NCBI GenBank assembly: GCA_002340765.1
Contig: DDMS01000066.1
Location: forward strand, 1 to 20,988
Source: Flavobacteriaceae bacterium UBA2540
Lineage (GTDB): Bacteria > Bacteroidota > Bacteroidia > Flavobacteriales > Flavobacteriaceae
Direction of reading: 5' to 3'
Length of the DNA: 20,988 bases
A program made the translations under genes and the position numbers. The notes under the pieces were generated by a model. The model saw only the letters and a program-made list of their open reading frames with translations, was not told where the DNA came from and did no database searches. This document shows positions 1-5,888 of the stretch, one piece after another. Position 1 is the stretch's first letter, and each line of letters opens with the position of its first letter.

Positions 1-129
1 GAAAACAGAAATAATGTCATTTCCGAGACCAATCATTACAAGCGCAAAAAAAAATTGATTGATTTTCTACTAAGAAAAGGATTTGAAACTGATTTAATTT
101 TTAAAACAATTGATGATGTTTTATCTTAA
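1..129 (+). CDS. recX: RecX regulatory protein, C-terminal fragment
   Basis: This is an open frame entering from the left edge and ending at a TAA at 127-129; only the last 42 residues are present. The fragment contains KRKKKLIDFLLRKGFETDLI, which resembles the final helical repeat of RecX proteins, where a basic stretch is followed by a 'LLRKGF' helix. RecX binds RecA filaments and limits recombinase activity. The start and most of the gene lie outside the window. Its stop codon is separated by one base from the stop of the convergent gene at 131, and no terminator hairpin is visible between them. The assignment rests on a short C-terminal motif, so it is probable rather than certain. Confidence 0.7.
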   Translation, partial: ENRNNVISETNHYKRKKKLIDFLLRKGFETDLIFKTIDDVLS

Positions 130-130
130 A

Positions 131-649
131 TTATTTGAATTTTAACTGAAAAAGAGAATCGTTTTTTCGAGTGATTTTTACCACTTCGTTCATGTCGTCA
201 TTTGGTATTGGCACTGACAACACATAATGATGCATTGTCCATTCCTTGCCAATTTTCTCCAAAATTCCTGAACCTCTAAAAGTACCTCTATTAGTTTGTA
301 AGTTTTCATCAAACCAAGCAAAATTTCCAGCATCATTCAAATAAATATTTCTTTCTAACGCTTTAAAATCCCATGCTTTTCGGTTGTCAAAATGAGGTTT
401 GCTGTAATTTTCAAATTGCTTTTTTGACCAAATTTCAGAAGCATCTGTACCTATAAAAACCGAATTATTGGCCATTTTATCAAAATACTCGGCATAATTT
501 GCTTTTGAAGCTGCCAAATGCCAATCGTTCAAAAAAGATTCTATAAGTAGTTTTTGTTGCTCTTTTTCTTTTAATGATAAATAAATAGGTTTACTATCAT
601 AAAAAAAGATTAAAAGAATAGAAAACAAAATCAAAATATTTTTTTTCAT
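131..649 (-). CDS. NTF2/SnoaL-like domain protein with signal peptide
   Basis: This 172-residue protein begins with a short basic N-terminus and a hydrophobic stretch (about residues 2-18), indicating export or membrane anchoring. The rest resembles the SnoaL_3/DUF4440 branch of the NTF2-like fold. Visible marks are an early amphipathic helix, a VFIGTDASEIW segment, the pattern WFDEN then RGSGILEK, and W-T-MHHYVLSVPIPND near the C-terminus. These folds are often small-molecule binding pockets or isomerase-like; no catalytic function can be assigned here. The ATG at 649-647 is preferred to a TTG one codon upstream. With it the upstream lipoprotein's TGA overlaps this start as TGATG, which indicates translational coupling in a two-gene unit. 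Confidence 0.8.
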   Translation of the reverse strand: MKKNILILFSILLIFFYDSKPIYLSLKEKEQQKLLIESFLNDWHLAASKANYAEYFDKMANNSVFIGTDASEIWSKKQFENYSKPHFDNRKAWDFKALERNIYLNDAGNFAWFDENLQTNRGTFRGSGILEKIGKEWTMHHYVLSVPIPNDDMNEVVKITRKNDSLFQLKFK

Positions 650-1275
650 CAATATCCTCTTTTTTTCACTTTTTCATCCATTTTTTTCAAAATACTATTT
701 TTTGAAATGGTATCAATTTTTGTAGTGTCTAAGCCAATCAAGCTAACATCAATAGTGATTTCTTGCTCAAATTTTTTCTTGGAAAAAGTCGTATTAATTT
801 TGGCATTTATAGCTCCAAATGCTTCGAATATTTTATCAATTTGAGTGTTTACTTCTTTCGCTGTAATAGCCGGAATTGTATTCATATCAGCCAATCTGAG
901 GGATTCATTGAACATAATATTCACTCTTGTCTCAAACGAAGGATTGTTAAATATTTCAGGCTTAACACTTTCTTTCATTGCTTTTACAAGATCTCTTAGC
1001 TCTACTGAATTGCTCAAAACTTCCTTTGGAGAGGACTTTTTAAAGCGTCCTAAAAAACTTTTTAAAATTCCATATTCGGACCAAATATCAATTTCTGGCT
1101 GAAAAAGTGGCAATACATTTTCGTAATTTGGATGTTGCACAACTTCGCGCATTTCAGCAATTGCTGACGTATCAACCTCCTTTTTCTCTGTTGTTTTTTT
1201 ACAGGAAATAAAGAAGAAAATTGAAAAAAGAAGAAAATATTTCACCAAATAAAAATTAACGTTGTAAAAATACAT
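649..1275 (-). CDS. Putative lipoprotein, uncharacterised
   Basis: The N-terminus has a hydrophobic run ending in FFFISCKK, a good lipobox (F-I-S-C), so the mature protein probably starts at Cys25 and is lipid-anchored. The mature part is about 184 residues, charged and mostly helical in appearance, with no family motif recognised. The listed ATG start gives an odd twelve-residue extension before the hydrophobic core. A GTG at 1245-1243 would give a more typical signal peptide beginning VKYFLLF, and may be the true start. It overlaps the downstream SnoaL-like gene as TGATG, so the two are probably co-transcribed. Function unknown. Confidence 0.7.
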   Translation of the reverse strand: MYFYNVNFYLVKYFLLFSIFFFISCKKTTEKKEVDTSAIAEMREVVQHPNYENVLPLFQPEIDIWSEYGILKSFLGRFKKSSPKEVLSNSVELRDLVKAMKESVKPEIFNNPSFETRVNIMFNESLRLADMNTIPAITAKEVNTQIDKIFEAFGAINAKINTTFSKKKFEQEITIDVSLIGLDTTKIDTISKNSILKKMDEKVKKRGY

Positions 1276-1363
1276 ATTTTAACGTTGAAATTGTATTTGA
1301 AAGATCATAAAAAAGGGTGTAATTAAAAATTAAATATTTTTATCCTACTTTAAATGAGAATAA

Positions 1364-1371
1364 CAAAATTA
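1364..1371 (-). promoter_or_regulatory. Putative -7 box for the lipoprotein operon
   Basis: On the minus strand these bases read TAATTTTG, an exact match to the Bacteroidota -7 consensus TAnnTTTG. It would give a leader of roughly 80 bases before the lipoprotein start. No convincing TTG -33 element is seen at the usual distance. It lies back to back with the plus-strand box at 1374. Confidence 0.35.
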
Positions 1372-1373
1372 AG

Positions 1374-1381
1374 TACCTTTG
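1374..1381 (+). promoter_or_regulatory. Putative -7 box for L-threonine dehydrogenase gene
   Basis: The sequence TACCTTTG matches the Bacteroidota -7 consensus TAnnTTTG exactly and lies 27 bases before the ATG at 1409, a normal leader length for this phylum. No clear TTG -33 box is seen. Confidence 0.5.
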
Positions 1382-1408
1382 TTTTGGTAAATTGTTGATT
1401 TTATTTCA

Positions 1409-2350
1409 ATGGATAAACGAATATTGGTTTTAGGAGCAAGTGGTCAAATAGGCACTGAATTGACTCAAAAATTACGTGAATTGTATGGAAATCAGCATGT
1501 AATTGCTTCCGATATCAAAGAAGGAACTCCAGAAATGATGGCTTCAGGGCCTTTTGAAGTTTTAGATGCAACTGACAAAGAATCTATTTTACAGGTTATT
1601 CTAAAATACGAAATCAATCAAGTGTATTTATTAGCTGCAATGTTGTCTGCAACTGCTGAAAAATTTCCACAAAAAGCTTGGAATTTAAACATGAATTCTT
1701 TGTTAGCTGTCTTAGAATTGGCAAAAGAAAAACACATTCAACAAGTTTATTGGCCTAGTTCAATTGCTGTTTTTGGTCCAACAACCCCTAAAAATAATAC
1801 ACCTCAAAAAACGATTATGGAGCCTTCTACAGTTTATGGAATAAGTAAACTTTCGGGTGAATTTTGGTGTAATTATTACCATCAAAAATTTGACGTAGAT
1901 GTGCGCAGTTTGCGTTATCCTGGTATTATTTCTTGGAAAACAAAACCTGGAGGAGGCACCACAGATTATGCTGTTGACATCTATTTTAAAGCGGTTGAAG
2001 AAAAAAAATTTACTTGTTTTTTAACCGAAAACACTCGTTTACCAATGATGTATATGGAAGATGCTGTGAATGCAACCATTCAATTAATGGAAGCAAATCC
2101 TGCAAATATTAAAATTAGAACGAGTTATAATTTATCTGCAATTGATTTTACTCCGAAAGAAATTGCAGCTGAAATAAAAAAGCAAATTCCCGATTTTACG
2201 ATTGATTATGCGCAAGATTCTAGGCAGCAAATTGCTGACAGTTGGCCTTCATCTATTGACGATTCTGAAGCTAGAAATGATTGGAATTGGAAACATGAAT
2301 TTGATTTGCAAAGAATGACTTTTAAGATGTTAGAAAACTTAAAAAAGTAA
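1409..2350 (+). CDS. L-threonine 3-dehydrogenase, SDR type
   Basis: This 313-residue NAD-dependent epimerase/dehydratase-family enzyme has the Rossmann glycine motif GASGQIG (residues 9-15). It also has the acidic D36 that favours NAD and the catalytic YGISK motif, with a conserved PSSIAVFG strand before it. The features PGTs-like 'FGPTTP', 'RYPGIISW', 'GGGTTDYAV' and 'LPMMYMEDA' match the short-chain L-threonine dehydrogenases described from Flavobacterium and archaea. These oxidise threonine to 2-amino-3-oxobutyrate, the first step to glycine and acetyl-CoA. They are unrelated to the zinc-dependent Tdh of E. coli. The partner ligase (Kbl) is not in this window. The gene stands alone behind its own promoter-like box. 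A generic sugar epimerase is the alternative, but the signature segments favour threonine dehydrogenase. Confidence 0.88.
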   Translation: MDKRILVLGASGQIGTELTQKLRELYGNQHVIASDIKEGTPEMMASGPFEVLDATDKESILQVILKYEINQVYLLAAMLSATAEKFPQKAWNLNMNSLLAVLELAKEKHIQQVYWPSSIAVFGPTTPKNNTPQKTIMEPSTVYGISKLSGEFWCNYYHQKFDVDVRSLRYPGIISWKTKPGGGTTDYAVDIYFKAVEEKKFTCFLTENTRLPMMYMEDAVNATIQLMEANPANIKIRTSYNLSAIDFTPKEIAAEIKKQIPDFTIDYAQDSRQQIADSWPSSIDDSEARNDWNWKHEFDLQRMTFKMLENLKK

Positions 2351-2364
2351 TTTTAAGTCTTTAT
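2338..2364 (+). terminator. Possible weak terminator after the threonine dehydrogenase
   Basis: An A/T-rich inverted repeat CTTAAAA (2338-2344) and TTTTAAG (2351-2357) encloses the TAA stop codon and is followed by a T-rich stretch. It is a perfect 7-base stem but contains only one G-C pair, so its strength is doubtful. Confidence 0.3.
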
Positions 2365-2454
2365 TTTGTAAGTAATTTATTTTATATCCTCTATGAAATT
2401 ACCTGTTTTCAAAATCATGAAACATGAGTTACTTATATGGATTTTTGTAAAGCT

Positions 2455-2462
2455 TATCTTTG
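2455..2462 (+). promoter_or_regulatory. Putative -7 box for the thioredoxin-like gene
   Basis: The sequence TATCTTTG matches TAnnTTTG exactly and lies 16 bases before the ATG at 2479, leaving a very short leader. No TTG -33 element is evident. Confidence 0.5.
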
Positions 2463-2478
2463 AATAAAATTAGAAATA

Positions 2479-3186
2479 ATGAAAAAAATAATAAAAAAAA
2501 GTCTAGAAAATTCTTATTCATATCAAGACTATCGTCTTTTAATTCAACAATTGTTGTCAGATGGAAAATCAACTGGACCAAATCAATCTGAAGAATTGAC
2601 AAATTATAGTTTACTAAACGAAACAAGAATGAAACGTTTAGATAAAACAATTAAAATTTCTGAAGAAGTTGCCGATGAAATTCAAAAAATTGATGATCCA
2701 CAAACGTGGTTATTAATTACAGAAAGTTGGTGCGGTGATGCAACACAAAATTTACCAATCATCAATAAAATGGCTAAACTGAATGATAAAATCGAATTAA
2801 AATTGGTTTTACGTGATGAAAATTTAGAGCTAATGGATTTATTTTTGACCAATAATAGTCGTTCAATTCCAAAATTAATCATACTTGATTCTCAACTAAA
2901 TGTTATCAATACTTGGGGTCCCAGACCATCAATAGCTTCGAAAATGGCATTTGAATACAAAGAAAAAGACGGCAGTTTAGATGCAGTATTTAAGCAAGAT
3001 TTGCAAGTTTGGTATAACAAAGACAAAGGAGAAAATTTACAACATGATTTTGTTCAATTGTTGCAAGTAGCAACTGTGAACTATAATTTTCTTTTAAAAA
3101 ATATCCTAAAAACCGCAAATTTGAAATCATTTTTGCGGTTTTTCTTTGTGTATATTTGCATTTCAAGAACAATTGTATGTTTGTAG
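2479..3186 (+). CDS. Thioredoxin-like family protein with C-terminal run-on
   Basis: This resembles the Bacteroidota 'thioredoxin family protein' group. Residues 75-90 contain the strand TWLLITESWCGDA, where W84-C85-G-D-A88 takes the place of the classic WCxxC; the resolving cysteine is absent. A cis-proline segment (SIPKLIILD) follows, then WGPRP, typical of this group. A one-cysteine thioredoxin fold cannot work as an ordinary dithiol oxidoreductase, so the role is unknown. The family-like part seems to end near residue 195 (LQHDFVQLL). The last 35-40 residues, ending in a hydrophobic and Cys-rich tail, are translated through a strong terminator hairpin (3108-3143) and overlap the next gene's start by 10 bases. 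A TAG one frame over at 3068-3070 suggests a recent frameshift or stop loss. Confidence 0.85.
   Translation: MKKIIKKSLENSYSYQDYRLLIQQLLSDGKSTGPNQSEELTNYSLLNETRMKRLDKTIKISEEVADEIQKIDDPQTWLLITESWCGDATQNLPIINKMAKLNDKIELKLVLRDENLELMDLFLTNNSRSIPKLIILDSQLNVINTWGPRPSIASKMAFEYKEKDGSLDAVFKQDLQVWYNKDKGENLQHDFVQLLQVATVNYNFLLKNILKTANLKSFLRFFFVYICISRTIVCL
3108..3143 (+). terminator. Intrinsic terminator hairpin inside the 3' end of the thioredoxin-like frame
   Basis: A perfect 12-base stem, AAAAACCGCAAA (3108-3119) paired with TTTGCGGTTTTT (3132-3143), encloses a 12-base loop. The right arm ends in a T run, as expected for a Rho-independent terminator. Unusually it lies within the open reading frame, about 40 bases before its stop codon. 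Confidence 0.75.
3151..3158 (+). promoter_or_regulatory. Putative -7 box for the gene at 3177
   Basis: The sequence TATATTTG matches TAnnTTTG exactly, 18 bases before the ATG at 3177. A TTTTG at 3131-3135 lies upstream at a slightly short spacing and falls inside the terminator stem, so terminator and promoter are packed against each other. Confidence 0.5.
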
Positions 3187-3659
3187 AATATGAATCAATT
3201 TCGGAGGACACTAAAGTTTGGGTATATCCTTCAAGCCGAAAATTTTATGAGACTGAGATTGAAGAAATTGAGCAAAAAATCAAATTTTTTTTAGAAAATT
3301 GGAAATCTGAAGACCAAAATTTCAAAGCTTCTTATCAATTTTTATACAAAAGATTCCTGATTTTTTTTGCTGATGACGAACTTTCATCAATTTCAAATTT
3401 GGATATTGATGCGATTGTTACTTTTATTTTGGAGCTTCAATCTGACTATGAAGTAACGCTTTTAGACAAAATGAACGTGTGTTTTAAACAAGGTGAATTT
3501 GTGCAATATAAAGAGTTAAAAGAATTTAAAACATTGCTAAAAAACAAAGCAGTTACTGAAAAAACAATCGTTTTTGACAACTTAATCACGAACAAATTCG
3601 ACTTCGAAAATTATTGGGAAATTTCGATGGAAGAAAGTTGGTACAATCGATTTCTGTAA
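3177..3659 (+). CDS. Conserved flavobacterial protein of unknown function
   Basis: This acidic 160-residue cytoplasmic protein has no signal peptide, membrane span or nucleotide-binding motif. It starts MFVEYESISEDTKVWVYPS and ends EISMEESWYNRFL. As I recall, homologues in flavobacteria are often labelled 'ABC transporter ATPase', but no Walker A, signature or Walker B motif is present, so that label probably comes from the adjacent true ATPase gene. The ATG at 3177 is preferred over an in-frame TTG at 3156, because the TTG lies within the promoter-like box. The next gene begins 5 bases after this stop, so the two are probably one operon and the proteins may work together. Function unknown. 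Confidence 0.75.
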   Translation: MFVEYESISEDTKVWVYPSSRKFYETEIEEIEQKIKFFLENWKSEDQNFKASYQFLYKRFLIFFADDELSSISNLDIDAIVTFILELQSDYEVTLLDKMNVCFKQGEFVQYKELKEFKTLLKNKAVTEKTIVFDNLITNKFDFENYWEISMEESWYNRFL

Positions 3660-3664
3660 ATTTT

Positions 3665-4591
3665 ATGCTGCAAGTTCACAATTTGTCTTTTAGATATGCT
3701 GAAAAGAATTCGGTATTAAAAAACTTGAATTTCACACTGAAAAAAGGCGAACATTTGTGTGTAATGGGCGAAAGTGGCTGCGGAAAATCTACCTTATTAA
3801 AACTCATTTACGGTTTATTAGATGCCAATAAAGGCACTATTTTTTGGGATGAAAAACAAGTTTTAGGTCCCGCTTTTCATCTTGTTCCTGGAATGGATTT
3901 TTTTAAATATGTTGGCCAAGATTTTGATTTAATGCCTTATACTTCTGTCGCTGAAAATATTAGTAAATTTCTGTCGCGATTTTATCCTGAAAAAAGTGAA
4001 AAACGCACCAATGAATTGCTAGAAGTGATTGAAATGATAGATTTAAAAAACACCAAAGTCAAGAATTTGAGTGGAGGTCAAAAACAACGAGTTGCGATTG
4101 CTAGAGCACTTGCTAACGAACCAGAATTGTTGTTGTTAGATGAACCTTTTGGACAAATTGACAATTTCAAAAAAAATAGTTTACGACGAAATTTATTTCA
4201 ATATTTAAAAGAAAAAAACATTGCTTGTATTTTAGCCACTCATGATAAAAATGACGCGCTTTCTTTTGCAGATTCTTTATTAGTGATTCAAAATCAAGAG
4301 ATGATAGCATTTCATAATCCTAGAGAAATATTTAAAAATCCTTCAAATAAATACATTGCTGCGTTGTTTGATGATGTAAACGAACTTACTTTCCATAAAA
4401 AAAAATCACTTTATTTTCCGCATCAAATAACAAAAGTAGCCAATTCTGAGTTTAAAGCAACTATTTTACATAGTTATTTCAAAGGCAATTTTTGGTTGAT
4501 TGAAGCTGAATTTGAACATCAAAAAATCTTTTTCAATCACGCATTAGAACTTGAAAAAGGACTTGAAATCAAACTATCTTTTGAATTTTAA
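3665..4591 (+). CDS. ABC transporter ATP-binding protein
   Basis: This 308-residue ATPase has all the nucleotide-binding motifs: Walker A GESGCGKST (35-43), Q-loop Gln84, signature LSGGQ (134-138), Walker B LLLLDEP (154-160), and switch His192 in ATHD. After the roughly 230-residue ATPase core, a C-terminal region of about 70 residues resembles a TOBE-like beta domain, as in PotA/CysA-type importers. No permease or binding protein lies beside it, so substrate and partner are unknown. The ATG at 3665 is chosen over an upstream TTG (3614), which would overlap the preceding gene and add 17 residues before the natural beta-strand start MLQVHNLSF. Its 3' end overlaps the convergent GreA-like gene by 23 bases. 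Confidence 0.88.
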   Translation: MLQVHNLSFRYAEKNSVLKNLNFTLKKGEHLCVMGESGCGKSTLLKLIYGLLDANKGTIFWDEKQVLGPAFHLVPGMDFFKYVGQDFDLMPYTSVAENISKFLSRFYPEKSEKRTNELLEVIEMIDLKNTKVKNLSGGQKQRVAIARALANEPELLLLDEPFGQIDNFKKNSLRRNLFQYLKEKNIACILATHDKNDALSFADSLLVIQNQEMIAFHNPREIFKNPSNKYIAALFDDVNELTFHKKKSLYFPHQITKVANSEFKATILHSYFKGNFWLIEAEFEHQKIFFNHALELEKGLEIKLSFEF

Positions 4592-5021
4592 GGGTGTTTC
4601 CATTAAACAAAAATTGTTCATTTTCTTGTTTTCCTAACAACAATTTTCCAATAGGAGATGAAGTTGAAATTGCATAGAAAACTTCATTATTTAAGATTAT
4701 TTTTCCAGCAGAAATGCTTAAAAAATAACTGTCTTTTTCAGTAAAAACTATACTTCCTAAATGAATTTTTTTTGATTTTTTTGAGATGTCAATTTTATCT
4801 AAAACCGATATCATTTGTTTGATTCCTATCAATTGCTGACTTGTTTTTTCCATTTCCAATTGCAGCATTGCACGTCCAGTTTCGTGTTTATCCCCAGCTG
4901 AACTTTTGGTTTCTGATTGCAAATCGTTTTGAAAAGAAAGCAAGATTTCTTGAACCGTTTTGAATCGATTTTCAACAAATTTTTTACACGTTTCTAACAA
5001 TTCGGTTTTGATATTCATCAT
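4569..5021 (-). CDS. GreA/GreB C-terminal-domain-like protein
   Basis: This 150-residue protein has an N-terminal helical, probably coiled-coil half (about 1-80), including the conserved-looking KSSAGDKHETGRAMLQLE (39-56). The C-terminal beta half ends in SSPIGKLLLGK (121-131) and a final hydrophobic strand. The 'SPIGKLLLGK' segment closely parallels the 'SPLARALLGK' hallmark of the GreA/GreB FKBP-like domain that binds RNA polymerase. From memory, flavobacterial homologues are commonly named '3-oxoacyl-ACP synthase', but no ketosynthase motif (Cys-His-His) is present and the protein is far too short. That name probably reflects its neighbours. It starts one base after the phosphopantetheinyl transferase stop (TAA-A-ATG), so it ends the lipid-polyketide operon. 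A role in transcription elongation is inferred from fold only. Confidence 0.75.
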   Translation of the reverse strand: MMNIKTELLETCKKFVENRFKTVQEILLSFQNDLQSETKSSAGDKHETGRAMLQLEMEKTSQQLIGIKQMISVLDKIDISKKSKKIHLGSIVFTEKDSYFLSISAGKIILNNEVFYAISTSSPIGKLLLGKQENEQFLFNGNTLKIQKIV

Positions 5022-5022
5022 T

Positions 5023-5571
5023 TTATAAGACCACAAATGCCCCAAATTTCCCATGATGAGAAATGGAAATAGAAAGTGCTAATTTTTTGTCTTTTTGATA
5101 CAAAAACGGAATCCCAAGTTCATTTTTTTGAATTGCATCAGCCTTAGAAAATTTCGCAAGGATTTGTTGTTGAACAAATAGGGTTTGATTTACTTTTTCA
5201 TTCATCAAAAACATTTCTGATGTGCTGATTTCAACCTCATTTTTTTGCGATACTGTATGAATAAACATTGGAGCAATTTCAGATTTTGAAAAATAACGAT
5301 GTTGATCTATGGAAACAATTCCTGTGTTTTTGTCAATCATTGTACAAACAAATTTTTTCGGAGCAAAAAATCGCTTTTGAAACTCTTTGGCATAACATTT
5401 ATAAGCAGCTTCTTTCATACTCCAAAAAAGCCAAACTTGCAAAAAAGGATTTTCTGATGAGAGAATTTCAACGATTTCTGTATCTGCAAATTGTTTTTCT
5501 AAAAACCCTTTTCTCTGCCAATTACTTTGACTTTTTGCCAACTGGATATCAATCAAATCATTACCAATCAT
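5023..5571 (-). CDS. 4'-phosphopantetheinyl transferase superfamily protein
   Basis: The 182-residue protein carries the two hallmark motifs of the family: IGNDLIDI at residues 2-9, with the magnesium-binding aspartate, and FWSMKEAAYK at 49-58, the (W/F)-(S/C)-x-K-E-(A/S)-x-x-K signature. It would transfer phosphopantetheine from coenzyme A to the serine of a carrier protein. Its start overlaps the stop of the acyl carrier protein gene (ATGA), so the two are translationally coupled and that ACP is the obvious substrate. It is longer than a typical 120-residue AcpS and shorter than a Sfp-type enzyme. It may be a dedicated activator for this pathway, separate from the housekeeping AcpS; no second copy is visible in the window. 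Confidence 0.85.
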   Translation of the reverse strand: MIGNDLIDIQLAKSQSNWQRKGFLEKQFADTEIVEILSSENPFLQVWLFWSMKEAAYKCYAKEFQKRFFAPKKFVCTMIDKNTGIVSIDQHRYFSKSEIAPMFIHTVSQKNEVEISTSEMFLMNEKVNQTLFVQQQILAKFSKADAIQKNELGIPFLYQKDKKLALSISISHHGKFGAFVVL

Positions 5572-5822
5572 TTGTTGGTTAATTTGTCTTTAATAATGTC
5601 AATTGCCGCTTTTACAGAAAGCATTTTTTCCATAGAAACGTTGTCAATTTCGATGTCAAATTCGTCTTCGATGTCTAAAATAACATCTACCAAATTTGCA
5701 GAATTGATTTTCAAATCTTTGACAAAATCGGTGTCTTCAGTTAAATTTGTAAATGCTACTTCATCCTGAATATATGGGTTTACAATTGTTTTTAATTTTG
5801 AAATTAGTTCTTCTTTATTCAT
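5568..5822 (-). CDS. Acyl carrier protein, pathway-specific
   Basis: This is an 84-residue acidic, four-helix carrier protein. The phosphopantetheine site is Ser41 in DLKINSANLVDVI, matching the usual DLGxDSLDxVEL helix II position. The classic D-S-L reads N-S-A here, so the aspartate that precedes the serine in fatty-acid ACPs is replaced. The downstream acidic helix (DIEDEFDIEID) is typical. This divergence and its place between a ketosynthase and a phosphopantetheinyl transferase suggest a dedicated carrier rather than the housekeeping AcpP. A palindrome (5840-5870) stands 17 bases upstream of its ATG. Confidence 0.9.
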   Translation of the reverse strand: MNKEELISKLKTIVNPYIQDEVAFTNLTEDTDFVKDLKINSANLVDVILDIEDEFDIEIDNVSMEKMLSVKAAIDIIKDKLTNK

Positions 5823-5839
5823 TTGTTTTTTTATTTTTA

Positions 5840-5870
5840 GACCTCACAGGTTTATAAAACCTGTGAGGTC
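5840..5870. repeat. Intergenic palindrome, copy 1
   Basis: A perfect inverted repeat with 14-base arms, GACCTCACAGGTTT and its complement, around an ATA centre. It fills the gap between the ketosynthase and ACP genes, 18 bases after the stop and 17 before the ATG. In the transcript it would form a strong hairpin. It is followed by an A-rich, not U-rich, tract in the operon direction, so it does not look like an intrinsic terminator. It is the same element as copy 2 at 7177. Confidence 0.9.
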
Positions 5871-5888
5871 ATTTATTGTGAAAAATAG

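Noticed and set aside
763..1102. Open plus-strand frames opposite the lipoprotein gene
   Set aside because: They are short, lack family features, and lie wholly antisense to a gene with a clear lipobox and a coupled neighbour.
5840..5870. Intrinsic terminator for the ketosynthase gene
   Set aside because: The palindrome is followed in the operon direction by an A-rich tract and the ACP start, without the U run a terminator needs.
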